Origin: CAZGOM01 sp964542875
Lineage (GTDB): Bacteria > Planctomycetota > Phycisphaerae > Phycisphaerales > Phycisphaeraceae
Length of the DNA: 30,861 nucleotides
NCBI GenBank assembly: GCA_964542875.1
Contig: CAZIWA010000062.1
Span: 1 to 30,861, forward strand
Direction of reading: 5' to 3'
Position 1 is the first letter of the stretch; every line of letters starts with the position of its first letter. Shown in pieces: positions 23,110 to 30,227 of this stretch. The notes under the pieces are model-generated. The model did no database searches. It saw only the letters and a list, made by a program, of their open reading frames with translations, and was not told the origin of the DNA. The position numbers were made by a program, and so were the translations under genes.

Positions 23110-23970
23110 TCACCCCGCCGGCTTGAAAATCTTCATCTTCTTCAGAATCGGATAGTTCTCTCGAATGTGATACGAAAGCCTCTGCCGCGCCGTCGGCCAA
23201 TCCTGCGCGATCAACGCTTCCAGGATGCCCCGGTGTTCCGACGCCGCTTCGCGCACGGCTTCCTGGTCCTGTGATTCCCAGTTGGACAGCACTTTGAAGT
23301 ACGGCCCGTGCCGGGCGAAAAAGTCCTTGATGTACGCATTGTCCGCCAAATCTTGCAGATACGTGTGCAGCCGGTCATCCGTGCGCACCATCGGGCTCAC
23401 ATCCTGGTTGCCTTCCAGCATGCTTTCCAGTTGCGCCTTGTCCAGCTTGTGCTTGGCCAGCTCCAGCGCCAGCAGTTCCATCGCTTCCCGAACCCGCACA
23501 AACGCATCCATGTCTTCCTGCCGGAACGGCCGCAGCCGCCACCCCTGCCTCGGCACATGTTCGATCAACCCCTCCCCCGCCAGTCGGCTGAAAATCTGCC
23601 TCAGCCTCGTCCCGGACACCCCATACTTCTGCGCCGTCTGCGTCTCACGCAAAAAGTGCGCCTTCCCCTGCAGGCTCTGCGCCACCAGGTCTTCAGAAAT
23701 AATCTTGTAAAAATCCTTAGGCGGCTCCGGCGCCGACACCGGCCCCCTGCTCTTGGCACGCCCCGCCGAATCCCCCGACACCGTCAATCGCCCGCCCGGC
23801 GTCTTCTTGATCACGCCTTCGCGCACCAGCGCATTCACCGCCGCCTGTACCGGCGTAATGCTCACGTTGTAGTGCTTCGCCAGCGCATGCAACGTCAGCG
23901 GGTTCGGCACCGCATCACCCTGCGCAATCTTTGAACGCAAATCTTTAGCGATAAATCCAGACCACGTCAT
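23110..23970 (-). CDS. GntR/FadR-type regulator with two winged-helix domains and an FCD ligand domain
   Basis: A 286-aa transcription factor. Residues 5-64 form one GntR-like winged helix (LTLHALAKHYNVSITPVQAA, then NALVREGVIKKTPGG). Residues 86-148 form a second (QTAQKYGVSGTRLRQIFSRL, then AGEGLIEHVPRQGW). Residues 150-278 match an all-helical FCD domain, with Asp198/199, His202, His246 and His268 as likely metal or carboxylate ligands. Family members usually have one DNA-binding domain and about 230 aa, so the duplication is notable. FCD regulators commonly sense sugar acids or dicarboxylates. The dehydratase-dehydrogenase pair at 13678-15925 or the divergent oxidoreductase at 25172 are possible targets, by inference only. 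ATG 23970 has no clear Shine-Dalgarno site. Confidence 0.87.
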   Translation of the reverse strand: MTWSGFIAKDLRSKIAQGDAVPNPLTLHALAKHYNVSITPVQAAVNALVREGVIKKTPGGRLTVSGDSAGRAKSRGPVSAPEPPKDFYKIISEDLVAQSLQGKAHFLRETQTAQKYGVSGTRLRQIFSRLAGEGLIEHVPRQGWRLRPFRQEDMDAFVRVREAMELLALELAKHKLDKAQLESMLEGNQDVSPMVRTDDRLHTYLQDLADNAYIKDFFARHGPYFKVLSNWESQDQEAVREAASEHRGILEALIAQDWPTARQRLSYHIRENYPILKKMKIFKPAG

Positions 23971-24044
23971 CCCAGGATTCTATCAAACCCGCCCAACACC
24001 CCACCTCCGAACCCCTCTTTACTTGACCTCTGCCTTCTTCCCCC

Positions 24045-24863
24045 TCAAGGCTGAAAACCATAGATCCGCGCAGGGTCCACCGGGCAAAACGAATAATCAA
24101 ACACGTTAAAGTCCTTCTCCACCCGCGCCGCATATCCATAAAGCGGCCCGCACATCACCGTATTCCTGTCGATAAACCTCCCATGCCCGTCCGCAAACGA
24201 AGCCGGTAGCCCCTCACCTTTGTGACGCACAATCTCCGGGTTCATCAGCGTCTTGGCATACCAAGGCGGCTCGCCCAGCGTCGTGTACGTCGACGCATAC
24301 ACCACATACGTCGACCACTCGTTGGACCACGCCGTCACATTGCATATCGCCGTGATCAACCGATCCGAATACTTCGTCGCCCGAAACCCCGTCCGCCGCT
24401 GCGGCCCGTAAGCCACCACGGAGTTATAAGTCCCCGCCTGCAGATAATGGTTAAACCCATACGTCGTTGTCGATGTCGGCCAACTGTTGGTCGTCTGCCC
24501 CGTGTAATAGTCGTTCCCCGCATAGTCCCAGTACTGCGCAGGCCCGTGCGGGCAACCGCCCTTGTTGGTGTACGCCGTCTGCTGCGAGTAATTCGCCTCC
24601 ACCAGGATCTGCTGCCACGACTTGGCCGTCACCTTCCCCGCCACGTAATACTCACGATTATCCGAACAATACGTATCCACCGACATATTCACCCCCCGCG
24701 CCCCGGCCAGGCATTTGCTCCGGTACGCCACCTCGCGCGAGCTCTGCAGCGAAGGCAGCATGATCGACATCAGCACCGCCACAATTGAAATCACCACCAG
24801 CAGTTCCACCAGGGTAAAACCCCGACATGCCGCCGCCCCATCGCTCTTGGATTTGCGCGTCAT
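24045..24863 (-). CDS. Orphan planctomycete-type prepilin
   Basis: A 272-aa protein. The leader KSKSDGAAACRG is cleaved before FTLVELLVVISIVAVLMSIMLP (Glu at +5), followed by the usual helix with RSKCLAGARGVN. The soluble domain is rich in Tyr, Thr and Asn. It contains RHKGEGLPASFADGHG, the H-x10-DG motif found in many planctomycete prepilins. Two CP dipeptides (GGCPHGP, FCPVDP) may form a disulfide. ATG 24863 has GGAGGGG just upstream; an ATG at 24878 would add five residues but has no site. The gene is downstream of no other gene and stands divergent from the oxidoreductase at 25172. Confidence 0.83.
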   Translation of the reverse strand: MTRKSKSDGAAACRGFTLVELLVVISIVAVLMSIMLPSLQSSREVAYRSKCLAGARGVNMSVDTYCSDNREYYVAGKVTAKSWQQILVEANYSQQTAYTNKGGCPHGPAQYWDYAGNDYYTGQTTNSWPTSTTTYGFNHYLQAGTYNSVVAYGPQRRTGFRATKYSDRLITAICNVTAWSNEWSTYVVYASTYTTLGEPPWYAKTLMNPEIVRHKGEGLPASFADGHGRFIDRNTVMCGPLYGYAARVEKDFNVFDYSFCPVDPARIYGFQP

Positions 24864-24967
24864 AGCCCCTCCCATCATGGGTCAAACAAACCGGCCGATA
24901 TTGAAAATGCTTGCCCTTAATGCTTTATCCTACTGAACAAGCTCCGCAATACAATCCTTTTCTGCAA

Positions 24968-24996
24968 CGGGAGCGCCGGCGTCCCGCCGGCTCCCG
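24968..24996. repeat. GC-rich hairpin (GGGAGCGCCGGC type) between divergent genes
   Basis: GGGAG-cg-CCGGC pairs with GCCGG-CTCCC around a GTCCC loop. Hairpins with this wording are seen as intergenic repeats in planctomycete and verrucomicrobial genomes (recollection, unchecked). The rest of the 308-nt gap between 24863 and 25172 shows no gene and no convincing promoter. Confidence 0.4.
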
Positions 24997-25171
24997 CTCA
25001 ACCACCTTCCCCGACATCAGTGAACTCCTCAGTCACCAATCTCCCCACACCTGCTCCTCCGCAGAATCGACACCCGCCCCCAATTGCAGTCCGTCCCAAT
25101 TCACGGCATACTCCCGACACAAGCAATTCACCTAAAGTCCGATGGACCAAAAAATCACGAGGGAGTCCCAC

Positions 25172-26206
25172 ATGGCCAAGTACGATCGGATCGGCGTCGG
25201 CATCATCGGCACAGGCTGGGTCGCAGGCGCGCACATCGATACCTTCAAAAAAATCACCGGCTGTGAAATCGTCGCCACCTGTGGCCGCTCCATCGACAAA
25301 GCCCGCGCCAAGCTCTCCGCACACGGCATCATCAACGCCGGCGCCTACGACAACGTCAAGGAATTCCTCAAGCACCCCGGCCTCGATGTCGTCGTCATCT
25401 GCACCCCCCATCCCAACCATCCCGACGAAACCATCGCCTGCGCCAACGCCGGCAAGCACATCGTCATCGAAAAACCCGTCGCCCTTGACCCCGCGGGCCT
25501 CAAGAAAATGCGCGCCGCCGTCGCCAAAGCCGGTGTCACCACCAGCGTCTGCTTTGAGCTCCGCTGGATCGGCCTCTTCAAAAACATCAAAGCCATGATG
25601 GCCCAAAACCTCATCGGCAACGTCTTCTACGGCGAATGCTCCTACTTCCACGGCATCGGCCCCTGGTACGGCCAATGGGCCTGGAACATCAAAAAGGAAA
25701 TCGGCGGCGACGCCCTCCTCACCGCCGGCTGCCACGCCTTGGACGGCCTCATCTTCCTCATGGGCTCGGAGGTCGCCCAGGTCAGCGCCTTCTCCAACAC
25801 CAGCCCCAAAAACCCACTCAAATACGAATACGACCCCAACTCCGTCGCCATTTTGAAATTCAAGAACGGCGCCATCGGCAAAGTCGCCACCAGCATCGAA
25901 TGCCGTCAGCCCTATCTCTTCCCCGTCCTTCTTCAAGGCGACAAAGGCACCATCTACAACGACCAGATCTCCACCACCGACTGGCCCGGCACCCCCAAGG
26001 ACAAGTGGTCCAAAATCCCCTCTGCCCTCCCGGATTCCGGCGACGTCAACGACCACCCCTATCAGGGCCAGCTCGAACACTTCGTCGACTGCCTCCGCAC
26101 CGGCAAAAAACCCACCAACGACCTTGAAGCCTGCTCCCACGTCCACGAAGTCGTCTTCGCCATCAGCCAGGCCATCAAAACCGGCAAAGTCATCAACCTC
26201 AAATAA
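25172..26206 (+). CDS. Gfo/Idh/MocA-family oxidoreductase
   Basis: A 344-aa NAD(P)-dependent sugar or inositol dehydrogenase-like enzyme. The N-terminal Rossmann motif is GVGIIGTGWVAGAH. The family signature is EKPVAL (about 97-102), with Lys and Pro positioning the cofactor. In the C-terminal domain GGDALLTAGCHALDGLIFLMG contains the conserved Gly-x-x-x-x-Asp/His catalytic region. ATG 25172 is chosen because GAGGGAG lies 6 nt upstream; an in-frame ATG at 25142 has no such site. Planctomycetes carry many paralogs of this family, used in sugar and sugar-acid catabolism. The substrate is not predictable here. The cytosolic form is likely, since no signal peptide is present. Confidence 0.92.
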   Translation: MAKYDRIGVGIIGTGWVAGAHIDTFKKITGCEIVATCGRSIDKARAKLSAHGIINAGAYDNVKEFLKHPGLDVVVICTPHPNHPDETIACANAGKHIVIEKPVALDPAGLKKMRAAVAKAGVTTSVCFELRWIGLFKNIKAMMAQNLIGNVFYGECSYFHGIGPWYGQWAWNIKKEIGGDALLTAGCHALDGLIFLMGSEVAQVSAFSNTSPKNPLKYEYDPNSVAILKFKNGAIGKVATSIECRQPYLFPVLLQGDKGTIYNDQISTTDWPGTPKDKWSKIPSALPDSGDVNDHPYQGQLEHFVDCLRTGKKPTNDLEACSHVHEVVFAISQAIKTGKVINLK

Positions 26207-26368
26207 CTCATTCACCGCCTCCGCATACCATGCTCTCGTCCGTGTGAGCATGTCTTCTTTTACCCCCTCCCCCCTCGGGGGGAGGGCTGGGGTGAACGGC
26301 AATACGGTTCACTTAAGCTTCGTACCCTCTTCTCTTAAGAGCCAACGGCCCGACCCTATTACAGCCAG

Positions 26369-26662
26369 ATGCTACAGTTGCTGATTGGGATAAATCGCCT
26401 AATCGCATGATGACTCAATCATGAAAGTCGGTGAAAATCCGACTCTTTAGCAACGTTACGGGTTGTGTGCATCTGGGTGCGAGCGCGACCGACATCTTCT
26501 GTGCCCCAGCGGGGCGACCGCACGTAGCCGGGGGTCAGCGAGTCTTCGAGCGCAGCCCACGGAGAATGATCAATTGATCGTTTCTTGTTCTTCAGCACCC
26601 TCGATGGGTGCTGAAGAATCTCTTCTCTGGATTGGCGCCAAAGTTGAACAGCAACTGTAGTA
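26369..26662. mobile_element. MITE-like insertion, 294 bp, with 12-bp terminal inverted repeats
   Basis: CTACAGTTGCTG at 26372-26383 and its exact complement CAGCAACTGTAG at 26649-26660 bound a non-coding segment. CAG is present on both sides (26366-26368 and 26663-26665) and only once in the uninterrupted copy at 17277-17288, consistent with a 3-bp target duplication. It carries no transposase and encloses a family E repeat, so it would need to be moved in trans. Confidence 0.65.
26443..26646 (+). repeat. Dispersed repeat family E, copy 1
   Basis: Starts CTCTTTAGCAACGTT and ends GCGCCAAAGTTG. Internal features shared with 27692-27910: GCCCC-agc-GGGGC followed by GACCGCACGTAGCCGGGGGT, CAGCGAGTCTTCGAGCGCAGCC, and an 11-13 bp hairpin TTCTTCAGCACCC/GGGTGCTGAAGAA (26588-26618). 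A small hairpin AGTCGG/CCGACT lies just upstream (26426-26444). No protein is supported. Confidence 0.75.
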
Positions 26663-26865
26663 CAGGGTCGCAGCGCTTCTGAGCGCTGTCTGAGCGCGGA
26701 GCCCCAGGTAAAAGCGCAAATAGAAAGCTCTTGCACACGCCAACTTCTACGCCATCCAAACCATAACGACTTAACTTCACCTTCTCTTCCCCCTTTCCAG
26801 ACTCCGCTTTTTCCGCCTCATAACTTCGTGTCTTCGTGACGTGGCCGTTAGCCCTCCCTCTTCCC

Positions 26866-26896
26866 CAATTCATAATTCATAACTCGTAATTCCCTT
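26866..26896. repeat. AATTCATAATTCATAACTCGTAATTCCC repeat, copy 2
   Basis: Matches the run at 131-166. On the minus strand it supplies the last codons and the stop (ends ...ITSYEL) of the ferritin-like gene, so the repeat may have replaced the original C-terminus. The 26701-26865 stretch holds only C/T-rich non-coding sequence. Confidence 0.5.
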
Positions 26897-27601
26897 CCTC
26901 ACATCCCTCCTCAGCCTCCTCACAAACCTCCCCATCTCCAGCCATGCCTCGCAGAAAAACTCCAGGTCACTCGCCCCCAGCGCCGCCAGCGCGCGCCGGT
27001 GATTCACCCACAACATCGTCCCCGCCGCCAGCCCGAAAAACCGGAACAACGTCTCCCAAATCACGCCGTAGCGACGCGCATGCTGCGCCAGCCGATCCCG
27101 ATGAAACGCCACATGCCCCGCTTCATCGCGCAAAATCAGCCGGCACACATCCCGGATGCATTCGTCTGGGCAATGCCGCTTCAGCAGCCGGTAGTACGCC
27201 GTGCTCACGATCTCCGTCAACAGCAGGATGTTCAACTCCGCCCGCACCCCGGCGATCCGCCGCACCAGGCAAAAACACGTAAACGACCAATGCCCCGTGA
27301 TCGGCGTTCCCCCCATCCGCGCCACCGCTTTACCCAGCAGCCGCGAGTGTTCCTTCTCTTCCTTAAACCACAGGTCCACCAGCTCCTTCACCTCCGCGCA
27401 GTTCCCCAAAAGCCCATTTCGATCCCACGCGATCAGCGACGCCGGCCCGCCCCCGTCGCCCAAATGAAACTGCTCCAGCGACCGCAGCACCTTCTCATAC
27501 GCTTTTCCTGACAAAGCAACTTCTGACCCCCAATCCGGCTCCGGCCGATTCTCCCTTTTTCTTCCGAAATATCCCGCCCATTTGGCTGCAATCCGCTTCA
27601 T
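26870..27601 (-). CDS. Ferritin-like di-iron protein
   Basis: A 243-aa predicted four-helix-bundle carboxylate-bridged di-iron protein, probably an oxidase or oxygenase in the broad ferritin/Coq7-like superfamily. Ligand pattern seen: a possible first Glu43 (SLEQFH), Glu82-x2-His85 (FKEEKEHSRLL), Glu130 (LLTEIVSTAYYRLL) and Glu160-x2-His163 (RDEAGHVAFHRD). A hydrophobic stretch follows near residues 180-205. The specific reaction is unknown. I start at ATG 27601, which has GAAAGGG 5 nt upstream. ATGs at 27619 and 27625 are in frame but run into a palindrome (27628-27642) that looks like an operator. The C-terminus is encoded by a dispersed repeat. It does not belong to an evident operon. Confidence 0.75.
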   Translation of the reverse strand: MKRIAAKWAGYFGRKRENRPEPDWGSEVALSGKAYEKVLRSLEQFHLGDGGGPASLIAWDRNGLLGNCAEVKELVDLWFKEEKEHSRLLGKAVARMGGTPITGHWSFTCFCLVRRIAGVRAELNILLLTEIVSTAYYRLLKRHCPDECIRDVCRLILRDEAGHVAFHRDRLAQHARRYGVIWETLFRFFGLAAGTMLWVNHRRALAALGASDLEFFCEAWLEMGRFVRRLRRDVRKGITSYEL

Positions 27602-27627
27602 AAAAACCCTTTCGTTCATCGCCATTA

Positions 27628-27642
27628 CTTTGTAATACAAAG
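27628..27642. promoter_or_regulatory. Perfect palindrome upstream of the ferritin-like gene
   Basis: CTTTGTA-A-TACAAAG, a 7-1-7 perfect inverted repeat, lies 27 nt upstream of the chosen start. AT-rich sequence surrounds it. It may be an operator for a dimeric repressor; no regulator is assigned. Confidence 0.45.
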
Positions 27643-27662
27643 CTTATTACGACAATCAACGG

Positions 27663-27690
27663 AAAAGGTTCGCCGTAAGCGAACCTTTTT
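27663..27690. terminator. Hairpin terminator between the chemosensory operon and the ferritin-like gene
   Basis: An 11-bp perfect stem AAAAGGTTCGC/GCGAACCTTTT (27663-27673 with 27679-27689) with a 5-nt loop. A/T runs in both arms allow termination in either direction. The nearest user is the minus-strand operon ending at 28000. Confidence 0.6.
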
Positions 27691-27691
27691 C

Positions 27692-27910
27692 AGACTTTTT
27701 AGCAACGTTGCAAACTCGTACGTGCTTTGACGTCTGCACATCAAGCGTATTTCTGCGCCCCAGCGGGGCGACCGCACGTAGCCGGGGGGTCAGCGAGTCT
27801 TCGAGTCTTCGAGCGCAGCCCCCGGACTGGCATCATTCGATTGCTTCTTGTTCTTCAGCACCCTCGACGGGTGCCTGAAGAATCTCTTCCCTGCACTGAC
27901 GCTAAAGTCT
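27692..27910 (+). repeat. Dispersed repeat family E, copy 2
   Basis: Begins AGACTTTTTAGCAACGTTG and ends GCTAAAGTCT, so its ends are near-inverted repeats (AGACTTTttAGC against AGACTTTAGC). It shares the GCCCC-agc-GGGGC core, GACCGCACGTAGCCGGGGG and the CTTCAGCACCC hairpin with 26443-26646. It differs by a duplicated GAGTCTTC unit and a one-base bulge in the hairpin. From 27911 to 27999 I see no feature beyond a GACACGGGACACG low-complexity motif. Confidence 0.75.
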
Positions 27911-27999
27911 CAATCTTTCACCGTCATTCTGACTTTTAAACGTCTATTTCTTCGACGCCGGACTTAAGACACGGGACACGCAACTCCGTGCCCGGCGGC

Positions 28000-29196
28000 T
28001 CACAGTCCCACTTCCACCATCGAGAAATCGTCCTCGTACACCGTCTTCTTCATGAGTTCCTGCGTGTACGTGATCAACCGGTCCATGTCATTCAAACCCG
28101 ACTGCGGCTGCGACAGAAGCTGCACGAAATCCTTGTACCGCCACATCGCCCCGTCAGCCTTCAGGATCTCAAACACCCCGTCGCTGTACACCATCAAACG
28201 GTGTCCCTCGGGGATCGTTGTCTCCGCCTTCTTGTAGCTGATTGACGGAATCGCACCCACCATCGGCCCCTGCGAAGGCAGTTCGATTGGCGCCGCCGTC
28301 TGCCCCTCGGGCGCCAGCAGCAGCGCAGGCGGGTGCCCGCCGCCGGACCACACCAGCTTCCTGGTCGACGGGCTGAACACCCCGTACCAGATCGTGAAAT
28401 ACATGTCGTTCTGCTCTTCCATCTTAAACGCGTCGTTTAAGCCTGAAAGCACCTGGTCGGGCTGGCGGAAGTCCGTGTTGGGCAAGCTCTGGGATCGCAG
28501 CACGTTCATCGCCGAAACCGAAAGCAGCGCCGCGCCCACGCCGTGCCCGCACACGTCCAGCAGATACACCACAAAGTGGTCCGGGTCGATCCAGTGATAG
28601 CCAAACGAGTCCCCACCCAGGCTGTCGCACGGCACAAACCGCCAATCGGCCTTCAAGGGCGCCTGCGAAGGCTTGGGCAGCAGCGACATCACATAGTTGG
28701 AGGCCTGTGTAATGTCTTCGGCCAATTGCTTCTGGCTCGCTTGCAGGTTCCGGTACGCCTCGTCACGCTGAAGCAGGCTGATATAGCCGCGTGAGTGATA
28801 ACGGATGCGTGCGATCAGCTCGATCCTGTCCGGCAGCTTCACCAGGTAGTCATTGGCCCCCAGCGAAAACGCCTCCGCCTTGGTCTTGGGCTCTTCCTTC
28901 GATGACAGCACGATCATCGGAATCTGCGCCAGCTCCGGCGTCGCCCTGAACTGGCTCACCAGCTTCAGCCCGTCAATCTGCGGCATCACCAGGTCTTGCA
29001 GGATGCACGTGGGCTTCAGCCGCTTGGCCGTTTCGATCGCCTGCGTCGGGTCCGCCAGGTAATGGAATGTGATGTCCTTTTCGGGCGCCAGCATGCGCCG
29101 GACGGCTTCGCCGATGATGGCCTGGTCATCGATGAGCAACACGGTCACCGCATGGTCGGAGTAGCCGGTACTGATTGGCATAGGTACTGCGGTCAT
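28000..29196 (-). CDS. WspR-type receiver fused to a SpoIIE/PP2C serine phosphatase
   Basis: A 398-aa response regulator. The receiver (17-140) has Asp23/Asp24 and phospho-acceptor Asp68 (LQDLVMPQIDGL), and ends with NDYLVKLPDRIELIARIRYH then a coiled-coil LLQRDEAYRNLQASQKQL. This wording closely follows the receiver of WspR, the Wsp chemosensory diguanylate cyclase. The output is a PP2C phosphatase instead (about 165-395). It has GGDSFGY, DVCGHGVGAALLS, GVFSPSTRKLVWSGGGHPPA, MVYSDGVFE and EDDFSMVEV, which carry the metal-binding Asp/Gly residues. Its ATG overlaps the CheB stop by ATGA. Predicted output: phosphorylation-controlled dephosphorylation of a protein such as an anti-sigma-factor antagonist; no such partner is in the window. 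Confidence 0.9.
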   Translation of the reverse strand: MTAVPMPISTGYSDHAVTVLLIDDQAIIGEAVRRMLAPEKDITFHYLADPTQAIETAKRLKPTCILQDLVMPQIDGLKLVSQFRATPELAQIPMIVLSSKEEPKTKAEAFSLGANDYLVKLPDRIELIARIRYHSRGYISLLQRDEAYRNLQASQKQLAEDITQASNYVMSLLPKPSQAPLKADWRFVPCDSLGGDSFGYHWIDPDHFVVYLLDVCGHGVGAALLSVSAMNVLRSQSLPNTDFRQPDQVLSGLNDAFKMEEQNDMYFTIWYGVFSPSTRKLVWSGGGHPPALLLAPEGQTAAPIELPSQGPMVGAIPSISYKKAETTIPEGHRLMVYSDGVFEILKADGAMWRYKDFVQLLSQPQSGLNDMDRLITYTQELMKKTVYEDDFSMVEVGL

Positions 29197-30227
29197 TGAG
29201 CGTGTGTCCTTGCTTGAACTGGAAGATGCTCGACAATGGCCTGAGCGATCCTGGTCAACGCGAGGACCTGGACTGCGGCGTTTAACTCGGCAGCCGCCTT
29301 GGGCATGCCGTACATGATCGAGGAAGCTTTGTCTTGTGCGATTGTGTGCCACCCGGCATGCCGAAGCCGCAGCAGTCCGTCGGCGCCGTCTTTGCCCATC
29401 CCCGTCAGCAGCACGCCCACCCCCAGCACCGGCGCCGCCAGCAGAGACTTGAAAAACACATCCACCGACGGCCGATAGGGAATCTCCCTGGGCACCGGCG
29501 TGTAGTCAAACCGTCCCGAAGGCAGCAGCACCAGGTGATCGTCGGTCGCCGCCAGGTACACCCGGCCTGATTCGGGCTTTTCGCCGTGCACCGCCACCCG
29601 GACGTCGTGTCCCGTGTTCTTTTTCAGCCACCCCGCCAGCCCGGGCGCGAATTCCGCCCCGATGTGCTGGATGATCACAATCGGCGCGCCCAGCTTCGGC
29701 AGCTGCGCCAGCACCTGCGAAATCGCATCCGGCCCGCCTGTCGAAACCCCGATCCCCACGATCGGCGAACGCGCACTGTCCATCGGCACCTGCGGGCTCG
29801 CCGGCGCCGGCAGTTCCGCATGCTGGTGCCGGTAACCGATCAATCTCTCCACCGTCCGCATCTTCTGCAGGAACGGCTCGGCCCCCTCCAGCTCACCTTT
29901 GGGGCCCAGCACCGGCGTGTTCACCGCGTCCAGCGCCCCATGCCCCATCGCCTCATACACTTTTGCGAAGTTCCCCGTCACCGTCGCCGTCACCACCAGG
30001 ATCGGGCAAGGCGTTTCCGCCATGATCTTCCGCGTCGCTTCCGCCCCATCCATCACCGGCATGATCAGGTCCATCAGGATCAGGTCCGGCTTATCGGTCT
30101 TGCACCGCGTCACCGCCTCGCCCCCGTCCTTGGCCACCCACGCCAGCTTATAGCCCGGGACCGAAAGAATGGTCCTTCTCAGCGCCTCGACGGCGATCAT
30201 CAGATCGTTGACGATGGCGATCTTCAT
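29193..30227 (-). CDS. cheB: CheB protein-glutamate methylesterase (WspF-like)
   Basis: A 344-aa receiver-methylesterase that demethylates chemoreceptors and resets a chemosensory array; cytosolic. The receiver has Asp53 (LILMDLIMPVMDG). The catalytic triad is Ser162 (GVSTGGP), His188 (IQHIG) and Asp280 (TGMGKDGADG). N-terminal wording (KIAIVNDLMIAVEALRR, AETPCPILVVTATV, EAMGHGALDAVNTP) follows WspF more than classical CheB, which often starts with VLVVDDS. The first receiver-type acidic pair reads Asn7-Asp8, as in WspF. ATGA overlaps on both sides place it in a three-gene operon with the hybrid kinase and the phosphatase. Confidence 0.95.
   Translation of the reverse strand: MKIAIVNDLMIAVEALRRTILSVPGYKLAWVAKDGGEAVTRCKTDKPDLILMDLIMPVMDGAEATRKIMAETPCPILVVTATVTGNFAKVYEAMGHGALDAVNTPVLGPKGELEGAEPFLQKMRTVERLIGYRHQHAELPAPASPQVPMDSARSPIVGIGVSTGGPDAISQVLAQLPKLGAPIVIIQHIGAEFAPGLAGWLKKNTGHDVRVAVHGEKPESGRVYLAATDDHLVLLPSGRFDYTPVPREIPYRPSVDVFFKSLLAAPVLGVGVLLTGMGKDGADGLLRLRHAGWHTIAQDKASSIMYGMPKAAAELNAAVQVLALTRIAQAIVEHLPVQARTHAQ

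Larger units (their letters stand above)
26228..26700 (+). repeat. Dispersed repeat family D, copy interrupted by a MITE-like insertion
   Basis: Left part 26228-26368: hairpin CATGCTC/GAGCATG (26229-26252), an internal CCCTCCCCCCTCGGGGGGAG hairpin with GGCTGGGGTGAAC (26262-26296), CTTAAGAGCCAACGGCCCG and ATTACAGCCAG. Right part 26663-26700: CAGGGTCGCAGCGCTTCTGAGCGC. The copy at 17190-17308 has these two parts directly joined, which shows that 26369-26662 is an insertion. Confidence 0.7.

Noticed and set aside
26340..26460. tRNA or riboswitch in the repeat region
   Set aside because: Small stems exist but there is no cloverleaf, no T-loop GTTCGAATC-type sequence and no known aptamer pattern.
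27727..27939. Small open frames inside repeat family E
   Set aside because: The two repeat copies do not keep the same frame because of a duplication and a one-base bulge, so the conservation is at DNA or RNA level and not protein level.
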